DNA from: Siderastrea siderea
Lineage: Eukaryota > Cnidaria > Anthozoa > Scleractinia > Rhizangiidae
DNA length: 64,000 nt
Reading direction: 5' to 3'
Assembly: GCA_964030785.1 (NCBI GenBank)
Contig: OZ034972.1
Coordinates: 51,454,538-51,518,537, forward strand
A model generated the notes under the pieces. It was not told the origin of the DNA. It made no database searches and was given only the letters and a program-made list of their open reading frames with translations. The translations under genes were made by a program, and so were the position numbers. Positions 50,901 to 61,335 of the stretch are shown here, in pieces; positions within the stretch are counted from its first letter, which is position 1; every line of letters starts with the position of its first letter.

Positions 50901-52476
50901 TACGTACCGCTCACGAAAAGAACTCCCTAAATCGTTGTTTTGGAAACATTTTAGAAGAGAGGACAACTTTGTACGAAGTTCAAACCTTGTTCTTGCTTTC
51001 TTGCCTATAACTTGGCAAAAACCTCCGTGAAAATGACATTATGAAAATCGTTTGTTCTCTTCTTTCGTCTTTGTAGCGAGGGCTACAGTACAGTACAGAA
51101 CAGTACAGTACAGTACAGTAAAGTACAGTAAAGTACAGTACAGTACAATATAGTACAGTACATTACAGTACAGTACAGTACATACTAGCTATGCAATGCT
51201 TTCCAGTGGTATACCATGAAATATCCCACGAATGACTTGATTTTTCTCAGTACAGTAGAGTGCAGTAAAGCCTAGCACAGCATATAGAATAGTTCAGTAC
51301 AGCAAAGTGCAGGAAGGAGGAATCGCCGCTACGAATTACCACTTGTTTATCTCTAAAGCAAATCTTACCTTGTATTCGATATTCATAAAAAGGTAAACCA
51401 CATAGCACTACGAGAAAAGTGCTTTTCTTTCGGGGTTTATCTTCGTAGTCAATAGTTAAGGAATCCATTGTTTTTTTTTTTGAGAAGCAAGTAGAACATG
51501 TTCCAGGCAAAAGATAATAAAGTGGTATCCTCAACAAAGTTAGTTTTGTCTTTTGATTGTTTATGTGTACCCAAAATCGCTTTTTTAGATAACGATGGAA
51601 CCTTGGAAGCTTAGAGCGTTTGGCGGTCGTACATGGACTTCTCCCGTAGTCAGGACCAACCTGCAGCTTTTATCTTGATTTTTCAAAAAGGAAGTTTTAT
51701 CTTTGTGTGCAAAAAGAGGACTTGGGTTAAGTTATTAGTCGTTACCGTACATTCTCCTTTATTTTCCTCCCTATTTATACATTCTTCTCAATCTACCGAC
51801 TCCTTTTTCATTTTCAGCTACAGGTTCTTTACAAAGGGAAAGCAAAGAAATCACTTCTGTCCCTGCTCGACTACATGCATAGATCCTGCCCATTCGGGAG
51901 AAAACACGTTTGCACAGTGGAATGGGAAGAACATAAAGAAGATGGCAAAAGGACACAAAGTAGTCTATATTTATTGCAAGGTAAATAAAATCATCAAAGC
52001 TGTCAAAAATCGAAAAAGAAAACGCCTACAATCACTTTCGCCTATGTATATATTATGATGCATTAGAGCTATGCATTATCTAAAGTGAAGAAAACAACAC
52101 TATGCTAAACTTAACAACAAAGGTTGCCACTTCTCGCAATGTATAGTTTCTTTATGGTTTTCCTGAGCTATGTTAAAGTTTTAGTTTCCATATGGTTCAA
52201 GTTTGACTCTCAATAGCGTCAAACTCGGCTTAACACTCTTATAACGACAAGTACAGAGTTAACATGTGGACTAATCATTTTATTTTTTTCTCTTGTACTA
52301 TTACCAGGAAAGTTGTTTGGAGGAACAGAATGGGGGGAGTGTACCAAATGGTTCTTCAGCCCTCGTTGTAAACGGCATAAACGGCACACTAAACGATTCA
52401 GGCTCAATTAGTACTCATGGTCATGTGGCTGGGAGACCAGTGAGAGAGATACTTCTTCCTGATTTGGCGATGGCGA
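44920..52476 (+). CDS. Unidentified gene with basic nuclear-localisation-like cluster, copy B (three exons)
   Basis: Exons 44920-45232, 51818-51980 and 52308-52476, the same phases and splice sites as copy A. Exons 2 and 3 encode identical residues to copy A. Exon 1 differs by few residues (for example Gly for Arg just before the basic cluster). The intact frames in both copies, next to transposons full of stops, argue that selection keeps them or that the duplication is very young. No domain recognised. Confidence 0.5.
45322..45738. other. Segment of about 420 bp present in unit 2 only
   Basis: Lies between CTAGGGTGCTTTCT and ACCTATCAG, which are adjacent in unit 1 (near 29340-29356). It contains inverted arms GTATGTCCAGAAATGCATG (about 45346-45365) and its near-complement (about 45508-45528). 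It is either a deletion in unit 1 or an insertion in unit 2. No gene recognised. Confidence 0.6.
45903..45951. repeat. (TCAC)n tract, LINE 3' tail, unit 2
   Basis: About 12 TCAC units at the minus-strand 3' end of the RTE LINE, shorter than in unit 1. Confidence 0.85.
45952..49012 (-). mobile_element. RTE-type LINE, broken (unit 2)
   Basis: Same element as at 29.6-32.7 kb with the shared stop near 48143 and shared frameshifts. Private changes: the endonuclease motif reads V-M-A-D-M-N-A and the later motif G-S-N-H-H-L, so two conserved residues are lost here but present in unit 1. A 1-bp deletion near 46382 fuses C-terminal segments into one 174-codon frame (46005-46529), which is fortuitous. 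Confidence 0.85.
49388..50825. repeat. ACAGT pentanucleotide array, unit 2, expanded
   Basis: Same array, more than twice as long as in unit 1. A block AAGATAG..CACAGTCCAGTCC..CATTCCATTTCATTCC recurs three times (near 49640-49710, 49958-50070 and 50190-50300), showing higher-order duplications of several hundred bases. Confidence 0.95.
50826..51083. other. Unrelated segment of about 260 bp interrupting the ACAGT array
   Basis: Non-repetitive sequence from ATTATATGGCCGAAC to GCGAGGGCT, absent from unit 1 and flanked by array units on both sides. No inverted ends or clear target duplication seen, and no gene recognised. Confidence 0.7.
51084..51184. repeat. ACAGT pentanucleotide array, right remainder in unit 2
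   Basis: Continuation of the array after the interrupting segment, matching the right end of the unit 1 array. Confidence 0.9.
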
Positions 52477-52813
52477 GTAAGTTAAAAAAAAATGTAAGAG
52501 ATAATTTATGTGGTGGTCGAGCGTTCTGGGTATTATAAAAAAGGATAAATCATTATGGCTGTGTTAAACAGCAGGTCGCAGTTCGTTACTTGCTGACTTG
52601 AAATCGTACCGTTAAGCACATTAATGTATGAATGTGGGAAGTGCCATTATCATTAGTGTCTCATTGATCCTTCGAATTACTTGCACAGGTATGTATTTAT
52701 TATTCAGTATTATCTTACTCAATATCTTGTCTTTTGAGTTCACTATTAGATCAATAAGGACTTAGTTTGAGTGACAATTCCATAACGTCTTACAAACTGA
52801 TGATGATTAAAAA

Positions 52814-53174
52814 GTGGTATACTTCCGACAGGAAAACGGTGCATGTAAAACGATCAGTGATTTTAATCGATCGCTTGGGTGCTGTTATTTTGTCCCGTTT
52901 TGGGTAACAGGGAAAGCCGTAAAAATCCAGAGCAAAAATTCATTTTTCAAATCGGCACACTTAATCCCCACGGTATCAACGGACGATTTTCATTCGACTA
53001 ATACATTCTTGTTTTTCACGTATAGCGTAGCTCCACTGCCCTCCATATAAACCAAGTTCAACCCACAATTCCTCGTTCTGACGAAGGGCTAACGCTCGAA
53101 ACGTCCGCTTTCAATCTCTTTACGGTGCCCAATTTACCTTTTCAACTCAGTTGATAAATTCTAAGTTTCGGTAC
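52814..53174 (+). mobile_element. Penelope-like element 3' end fragment (unit 2)
   Basis: Copy of the fragment at 35.3 kb, with a 1-bp deletion in a T run near 52876 that shifts the frame at its start. Confidence 0.5.
53078..53105 (+). ncRNA. Hammerhead-ribozyme-like core (unit 2)
   Basis: Identical core to the unit 1 motif: CTGACGA at 53078-53084 and GAAACGTC at 53098-53105. Confidence 0.4.
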
Positions 53175-54503
53175 AAGAATAACCGTGGTCGTGGTTTCTC
53201 ATCTAAGAAAAATTATGAGAAATTCTTTCCTGTCCGTGCCACCGATGTACATAGTGTTACGATTGTTCTGACAATCAGATATGTCGATCAGATATTACAC
53301 TCTCGTGACAATTAGCCTTATCCAAATTGAAAATCTCTACTAGAGTGGTTTTCATTAACTCGTGAAACAAAGTGTACTAATTAGGGTGTAATAAAGTGTA
53401 ATAAAGTGTAGTAGTAGTACTGACGGTGGGGCCTAATTAAAGAAAAGAAAAAAGAGAAAAAATCCTGCAGCTTGAAGACAATTCCACCATGTCCCGCTTG
53501 GGACCCGCGAGTTCAAATTTGCATCGAAAACTGTATTCCTGAGATGCCTTTGAGTAGGCAACTTGTGCAGATCATAGGCAGAAACAAATTTTCCATCAGA
53601 TCCCAAAGTTTGTGCTGGATTTTAAGGGTCAGTCTGTGGACTCGAATGAGTCAAAATCAGGCCAAATTAAACTACAAAGACTGTTCTTTCGGAAACCGGG
53701 ATTCTTTTGTCAAAGGCACGAGGTTAAATGTGTTAATTTTTGCGAAATCCCAAGCCGGTCGGAAATTTGAGGCTCTTGAGGTTGCAAGCCTTGTGAGTAT
53801 ATATATATTTATAGAGTAGGTCAAACTTCAAGTCTCTAAAACCACCTCCCGGAGCTTTAAATCAACAAACCAAGCCCACAATGACATACATTAACACAGT
53901 GTTCATGTTTCTAAGCGTTTTTGTTTGACGTTTATCCGTTCAAAAAGCCTTAATTATCGTATTCACAAAATCCTTTGTACACAACCGAAGCGGCCATTTT
54001 GAAATATACAGCTACCACAGGTCCGCAACACAAACAGAGGATGGTAAGCCTGTGATTTGAAGGATTTACAAGACAGAATTTCACCTTTGTTAGTGAATAA
54101 CTCTTTCAAAAGGGTCTTTAAAAGAAGTTTGATGGTGTCATTACGGCATATCTGAAAAGCGTCTTTGTCTTCACGGAGGAGAGGTATTTCATTACTACTA
54201 TTTTGCCCCGAGGGGAGGGAATTTGAACAAGCCAGTCTTCTAAAGTTCAAATGCCCGGGGCGTTGCTGGGGGGGGGATGTTGAAGCTTCGATTTGACTGG
54301 TACATAAGAAGCATGCACGACGCACCTCCATATATGGAAGGTTGTCGTGCAACGGCTTAAAATTTGCTATTCAAATTAGGTTCTGTCAGGGGACTGGAAA
54401 GTGCCTTTTGCTCCTACCAGCTAAAGATGAATTTGAAAAACAATAGCGATTGCTCTTCGGCCCTACGATTGGTCAGTGGCACAGATCTCCTAGCAACAGC
54501 CCA

Positions 54504-54892
54504 ACCCTTCTCACCCAGTCGGTGTTATCGCGAACGGTTTGTAAGAAAAGTTCTTTGTTTCAAGAATTGGAAGGTGGAGTGTTTGCATTAACATAAATAT
54601 CTGGCAAATTACAAAGGTTTTGAAAATACGCGAAAGGTTCACAATTATGTAAATGACTGTAAATAGCGCTTTCTTTATCTGAGTGCGCGCCTTCATATCT
54701 GTTCATATGTGCGAAAGAAGAGAGTTCTGTCCGTTTTGCCAACATAAGAAGAGTTACAAGCGGGGCAGCTAAATTTGCAAACAACGATGGACTAGGACCT
54801 GCATAAATGTAATAATGGGACAACAGGATACAAGTATGATGGAAAATTTGGTTATATTTATATGTTTATATCTTTTATTTTGGTTATATACT
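54504..54892. other. Flank right of the segmental duplication, no gene recognised
   Basis: Unique sequence after the last duplicated base. No exon or repeat supported. Confidence 0.5.
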
Positions 54893-54895
54893 TTA

Positions 54896-56283
54896 GGGAC
54901 TGTGCAATAATTATCTGGAGGGGGCGTTGGGAAACCAGAGGAGGGGGGCATAGGGGAAAATCACAACTGGAGAGAGGGGGGGGGGTGGATGTAAAATTTA
55001 ATACATACAGGGGGGGGCATTACTTTTTTCACTCTTTTACTGTACTGGAAAAGAGGTAGAAGAGCTAATAGAGTTCAAGGATTTACACTTGCTTACACTG
55101 GAATTAAACTGGGAAAATATCAACTCCAGGTGCTTTGATCTCTGAACTGGCTGATTATTTAATATTTTCCTGCCTGTCATGCAGTAAGAGAGGAATGCCA
55201 CTGTCATATATTAAAACAGTTCTTCTTTATTGGCACCAGGAATGCTGTTAAAGTTAGTTTGGATTTTGGTTATGTTTGGGGGAAAATACCACCAGGAAAA
55301 CGGTTAAAATGGCATTTCCGAGCGTCCAGATTTCGAAATTTTTCTGGGGGAGCATGCCCCCAGACCCCCCCTAAAAGCTCGCGCCTTCGGCGCTTTCGCA
55401 ATTGCCTCGGTTATCACAAAAGTCTCGCTATAGCCCTGACACTATGATGTTATTCAATGAAAAAGAAAGATGCCAGTGTAGGATAGCCTACATTGTATTA
55501 TAATTAAGGAGAATGGAAAACCCAACTGTTGACTTTAGTAGCAATAAATTGATCTATGTAAATATTAACAGTTTGATTACTTTGCAAAGTAAGCTTATAA
55601 ACTTCTCCTGAGTGTCCAGATAAAGAAATTGTTCAACGAGGTAAAATTTCCCCCTCTGAAGAAAGGTCTTTGAAAGAGTTCTGTTCCCAGTACAACGTGG
55701 ACGAGACTGCGTGTAAAAGTTATGTAGAGCACCTTGAGTTCTTGGATGCAAAGGCGAAAAAAAGAGTAAGAAAAAGGAACGCTCTTCCGTCTAATATTTC
55801 TTGGAAAATGAAACAGATATGGAAGCGCTAACAAACAACCAGCTAAAAATGTATTTGAAACAAAGTAGGAAAAAGGTCTCAAGATAAGCGGAAGTAGGGC
55901 TGATTTAACTAAAAGAGTTCTCAGCCATGCACGTGAAAATGCTGCCGGGGATGTTCTGGAAGATGAAGAATTTTATAACTCGTGTGAAGACGACACAACT
56001 TCAGAATCAGAGTCAAGTGATTCCGATGGAGAGAACTCATACGTTGAACAGTCATTTGAAGTACTTTTTGTGCCTGAGGAAGACATCCAACACGTAAATT
56101 AGGTATGAGGGAACCAATGCGGGGAGGAAGCATTGGATGGGGGGGGGGCTGACTTTAATATTATCAGTAGGTGAGGGAGGTTAAAGTTAATTTTCGCTTT
56201 GTGAGAGGGGGGGTGCGACTTAATTTTGAGCCTTATTTTACCCATTTCCCAACCCCCCCTCCAGGTAATTATTGCACAGTCCC
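54896..56283. mobile_element. Harbinger-like DNA element of 1388 bp with TTA target duplication
   Basis: The left end GGGACTGTGCAATAATTATC and the right end (complement GGGACTGTGCAATAATTACC) continue as matching G-rich arms for about 37 bp. TTA flanks both sides (54893-54895, 56284-56286), fitting PIF/Harbinger target choice. The interior has a hairpin CTGGGGG..CCCCCAG near 55344-55363. No transposase was seen; instead the interior holds a broken SAP-type coding fragment (55613-56102). Confidence 0.75.
55613..56102 (+). pseudogene. SAP-domain protein fragment inside a DNA element
   Basis: Three frames in succession read as one protein. 55613-55831 begins C-P-D-K-E-I-V and has FCSQYNVDETACKSYVEHLE and a Lys/Arg-rich end. 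The second part has LTNNQLKMYLKQ and the third KISGSRADLTKRVLSHA; together these match the two-helix SAP motif (L-x-N-x-L-K..L, G-x-K/R-A-D-L). It continues with an acidic Ser-rich tail (TSESESSDSDGE) to a TAG at 56100-56102. Two frameshifts separate the three frames. SAP motifs bind DNA or RNA. It may be a captured host gene piece or the decayed accessory ORF of the element. Confidence 0.55.
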
Positions 56284-56599
56284 TTATACCATCATCAGAC
56301 TAAAGTAACGTACAAAGATCGTTGATTTTGTCTTGTTTGTTTGTTCATTCGCTGCTTTCGTTCGTCCGTTTTGTGGCCATTCATTCGGTCACATGCATGG
56401 CTTGTGCATTCATCCATTGCCTTCAGCCTTGAGCCTCCCTCCATGTGACTGTACACTCGTTAACTTATAAATAATGATAAAGCAGATCATAAAGCCTGAA
56501 ATAACCCAGAAGTGATCAGTATCTCTTGAGTTTTAATATTAAAGATAGCATACCACAGTGGAAGACCAATGTCCTTTACATTTTTTTAACCACCAAAAC

Positions 56600-57155
56600 G
56601 TGCAAGAAGGCTACGCTTGCAATTCGATTGATCGGCAGACGGCAAAAATAACTGAGCAAAGATCACCTTAAAATAATGGTAAATGCGTTTGTCATGTCGC
56701 GAGTGGATTACTGCAACAGTTTATACTGTGGCTTACCCAGACGAGAAACAGACAAGGTGCAACGAGTTCAAAACTCGGCAGCACGCTTGATTTCAGGTAT
56801 AAGAAGAACGAACCATATAACTCCTGTTAGGAAAGAACTGCACTGGCTTCCTGTTGATGCTCCCATTGATTTTAAAATATTGCTTTTAACATACAAAATT
56901 CTTAATGACTTAGCTCCAAACTATTTGTCGTCAATCCTCGCTAGATATCAACCGGCTCGTCTGCTACGCACATCAAATACATGTCTTCTACAAGTCCCGA
57001 CTGTCAGTACAGTTACTTATGGACAACCCTTTTTTCCATATTATGCTTTGACAATCTGGAACCGATTAACCAATTTTATTAAATCCTACGAATCTATTTC
57101 TATCTTTAAGGCTCGCTTAAAAACTTTTCTTTTTAGTAGTAAATACTGTATATAA
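56600..57155 (+). mobile_element. L2/CR1-type LINE, 3' fragment
   Basis: 159 codons from 56676 carry VMSRVDYCNSLYCGLPR, QRVQNSAARLISG, HITPVRKELHWLPVDAPIDFK and LLTYKILNDLAPNYLS, the conserved region after the RT in L2/CR1/Jockey-type LINEs. The frame extends upstream (KKATLAIRLIGRRQK) but is broken by a TAA near 56646. It is 5'-truncated, with no RT core. It lies upstream of, or within an intron of, the unrecognised plus-strand gene. Confidence 0.82.
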
Positions 57156-57900
57156 TTATTTTTAATAATTAAGAACCTTGTTATTATTAAAAATGGCAAA
57201 TATGCTAGAAAAAGACTTGTCATTTCAACATAAGTCAAGCACGCAATGTGTGCCTATGTTTTAGAACTGTAAAGTTACAATGACTCAAGAGATGTCTTGA
57301 TTTTGCGATTTGTCTCCCCACTGTAACCATTTATGACGTCATCACTTGTATCCTATTAACTTGAATATCTCTAGAACGAGACAAGTTATACAAGAAAGAG
57401 AACACCATTCTTTCTCATTTTGAAAGGCCTTTCAAATAAGCTTAACTTAGTTTTTCACGTAGTTATAGGCACTTCAAATGTGAATTTACACCTAGGGTGA
57501 AAATTGACAGACGAGATATCAGTTTCCTCAAAGCTTAGGTTTTGCTGAATAAGACTGTGTATTTTTTTATCCGGAATATTTATTTGTTGTTTGAGCAATA
57601 CTTTTTCAAAATTAACATGTTTTATCCAGTTCTAATACCTTAAGAGAGAGTTAAGAGGCAAAGACCAAAGAGTTTAAGAGTAAGCTTACAAGCTCTTACA
57701 CTTCGAGAGCTCGCCTGTCCTACCCTTTGCTATCATTTATCATGTGTGTGGCGTGCTTCGTTCCCAGAATCGATATAGGAAATTAGCCTATGTAATCTAA
57801 TTTACAAAGGGGACTTAACACACTTCTTTCAGACTTTAAACTAGGATACTTTACGTACTCAAAGAAAGTGTGTAAGAAATGCAAAATATTAATATTTTTA
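57156..57900. other. No gene recognised
   Basis: A/T-rich sequence between the LINE fragment and the 57902 exon. Confidence 0.5.
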
Positions 57901-57901
57901 G

Positions 57902-60900
57902 GTGATTCTTTACCTGAAGGAGAAATCGCTGATCTTAACATCACCAATGTTGATCTTCACCACCTGAGCGACAATCTTGATATCGACAATTTTGAAATTC
58001 TCAGACTTGTTGATGGCACCAGTTTACAAGACAGAAATGAACAGGTACGCTTTCTTCGTAGATTAGAGGGGAGAATGCCTTAGTTTTTTTTGTATTTTAG
58101 GCTATTGTTCCTGAAAAGCCCCCAGGGGGAGAGGTCATTAAAGATATTGAAATTGTATTGTATAGGTATCGTGACCCTCAACTGTGGGTGTCGAAATAAC
58201 TAAGGTGATCTTATATCCGAAAAAGTGATATAAAAAAAATATCTTTGCAGGAAATTTATACGCCCTGACTTCAAAATGAGTCTTTTCAGGTCACATATCA
58301 CAACAGTTAATGATTAACTAGCCTCTTAAGTTAGAAAAAGTGATGTTCATCGTGACAACGATAACTCGGTTGGAAAAGTATCAAACCAACTCTAATATGA
58401 ACATAAATGGCATGATTGTGTAGTAAACCTCAAAAATTAGTTTGTTTTCCTTCATCCCATTTTTTTAACTTTTCACCAGAATGTTAAGTAACAGGAAGTA
58501 ATTGTAAGACAAAGAGTCACTTAATGAGACGAACTTCCAACTTTCATACACTTGTTTTAGATTCATTGCAAAGAAAAAATACTTTGATATTGATGAAAAT
58601 TTCAGAACAATAGGTTAAAATGCAAGACATCCTTGTATATCTTTGTTATTCCAGAAAAAACGATCGGACAAAGGAATAAATTCTCGACAATAATTTGTCG
58701 CTTATTGCCCTAAAACCATCGTCAAATGAAACTTATTACACCTAAATTTTAGTCGAACGGCATTCCTGTTTAAAAAACATGTTTCTGTAAGAACTGGGGC
58801 AGGTTTAGTCAGTAAAAAGGCAGACGCCAGAAATCCCTTCTCTTCTCAAGTGTTTCTCTAGAAGAACACCAGACGTCGGTTTTTGCAGGAAAGCAAGGGG
58901 GGGGGGTTGGGGGTGGTTATAGCAAGTCATTCTTTGGCATTTAATAGATGTAAACAATGGTTGCTATGGCTGTTGCTATGGAGAAAGCCAGAGTGCTGGA
59001 AATCAAGCTAAATACTTTCACGGTGGTATAAACAAGTGATTAAAGGCTACAATTTTGCCGTTTTTTTGAAAAAATGACTTTTACAACCTAAGTAACGACT
59101 CATAAGGTACCATTCCACCTTAATTAGGCCCACCTAACCTTTTGTTTTTTGGGTCTTCGTGGGAATAGGACGCACACTCTGTTCTTTGAAAATCCCCGCG
59201 CGTTTGTACAGGATAGAACAAAAAGCATATGTCTAGACGTGGATTTACAAACTGAGCTTTCTTCTGGGTCTACCAAATTTACCCGATGATGTGTAAATGT
59301 GTAAATGATGTGTAAATGTGTAAATGTGTAAATGATGTGTAAGCGAATTTCACCAATTTTAACTTCTTTTAAATTGCTAACAGGCTTGGCAAAGACAGGA
59401 AGAAAATGTAGAACTAGAACCTGGGAAGGAAGAGGAGGGGGAAGAAAACGAAATACAAAGCGGAATTGAGGTATCTTGCATCTTGTTTGAAATACAAAGT
59501 GAGTTGTGAGATGGGCAGCGAATTTCCCCTTTTTTGGAAAGGAATCCATTTAAAGTGGGTAGGAATAAATTACGTTTTAAATTTTCTCCTGCAAAATCAG
59601 CTTGTTTTAATTTTTTTTTACTGTTTTTGAAAATGTTTTAATTCGATAAGTTATATATCCTTATATATTTACTCTGTCCTCGTGTAATTTTTTATCTTTT
59701 GACATGTTGACATTTTAGTGATCCCTATGTAACGACTACAATAGTCTACCGCATTTTATCACTGACATTTTTTATCCAAACATAATTTATTCCTGCCCAC
59801 TCTAATCAGATTCAGGCTACCCACATAAAAAGAGGAATTCGGTAGCCATCTGACTATTTAAGCGGAACTGAGGTACCCTGTATTTTGTTTGAAATGCAGG
59901 TCGGATCGAATTGAGATTCCTTGTGTTTTGTTTGAGATCAAACTATCTGAATTGAATAACACATCTTGGCAGTCAGTTCAGCAACACTGATTTCAAACGT
60001 ATAACTAAAGTAACACATAATGAATTCGCTGAAGTTTCAGTCCTGTACAGTATAACATCAAAAGTTTGGCGCCTTTTCCACTTTCTGTGGAATCATGTGA
60101 TCAATTAATACCCTGCCGGTGAGCAGGGTCTCCTTCGATCTTCCTACAAAAATCAGGATCCTCTCCCCGATTTTTCTAGGAAGATTGAAGGAGACTCTGC
60201 TCGCAGGGTAGTGATCAATTTTACTTTTATTCGAATTTCCCCTGAACTTCTTTCTTGTATTTTGCCTAAGTTGTGGGAGTCTTATTCCGTTAAAATATAT
60301 ACCGAGCGAACAAATCCAACCCAAATTTAACTTTTAGATGCCGGACCCCCGCCTCTCGAAGTTTTTTTTTCTAAAAATTGCAAAACACAAAATATTAACA
60401 TATCATGGTGACAAGGCCAAGGTATACAGTCTCCGTCCCCGATTATGGCTTCTTATTTTGTTTGAACTACATAGCGGAATTGAGGCAAAACTTGACATGA
60501 CTATTATGGAGTAGTTGTCTTCAGCTATGTGGAATTGGAATGGGAAGTTGGAGACACCAGAATTTGTTCAGTGGAATGTAACGTGTGTTTAGTTTCATTT
60601 CCGTAATGAAGTAAGGATTTGTTCTTGTTTTTGAAGTTCCGATAATAAGGTTTTACTCAGGAGCCTGAGTATATACACCCGTTTGAAAAAACGTTATCGC
60701 ATGAAAAGTATAAACGATGGACAATGCGACACAATGGAACTCTGGGAAGATGACAGGGGCAAGTTTGTTACTGGGTTTCATTTCTTGATATTCAAGATAT
60801 TTTCATTCCAAGATAATTTAAAGGGTAAATTAAGACATGCTGTGTTATTATAATGTACACGTGTCTAAGAATAGAGGCACATTTTCACGCTTCCCAGAGC

Positions 60901-61292
60901 ACCATTGGATCGCATTGTCAATGATTTATGCTTTTTACCCGACAACGTTTTTTCAATTGGGTATATATATTTTTAAATGTTAACAGACAGCTACCACTTT
61001 TCCAACGAAATCTACCGTAAGCAAGAAAAATTGCAGTTGAGAATGTATGAATTTTGTCCAGATTCCATACTGAAAATATGCTTTTTGCCAGAATTTTCCC
61101 GAGAGCACATGGGGATTCCGTAACGAAGCCAGAATGATACCTGCCGAAAGAACTGCAACGATAACAGCAATTAGCCAAGACAGCGCATACGACACACTAC
61201 AAACAGGTTTGTCAGGGCAACGAGTATGGGTGGTTGGGGGGGGGGGGAGGGTCATGGCTAGGGTGCTAATCATTTAGCTAATAATAATAATA

Positions 61293-61335
<43 letters not shown>

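Larger units (their letters stand above)
36971..54503. repeat. Segmental duplication, unit 2
   Basis: Second head-to-tail copy. Exons and non-coding DNA in its right half (for example 51633-52476 against 34098-34941) are identical or nearly so to unit 1 at a constant offset of 17,535. Unit-specific events are a 1343-bp insertion at 39420-40762, about 420 bp at 45322-45738 that unit 1 lacks, and expansion of the pentanucleotide array. Confidence 0.93.

Noticed and set aside
49590..51030. Very long open frames (up to about 300 codons) on both strands in the ACAGT arrays, also at 33172-33652
   Set aside because: A 5-bp repeat without stops keeps all frames open; the peptides are a five-residue tandem (TVQYS or its reverse). 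Low-complexity artefacts.
54862..55059. Gly/Arg-rich short frame
   Set aside because: Spans the inverted end of the TTA-flanked element and its G-rich arm; not a gene.
60918..61273. Minus-strand frame with a hydrophobic segment (YALSWLIAVIVAVLSAGIIL)
   Set aside because: Could be a membrane-protein exon, but splice signals and phase partners were not convincing and no homologous family was recognised.
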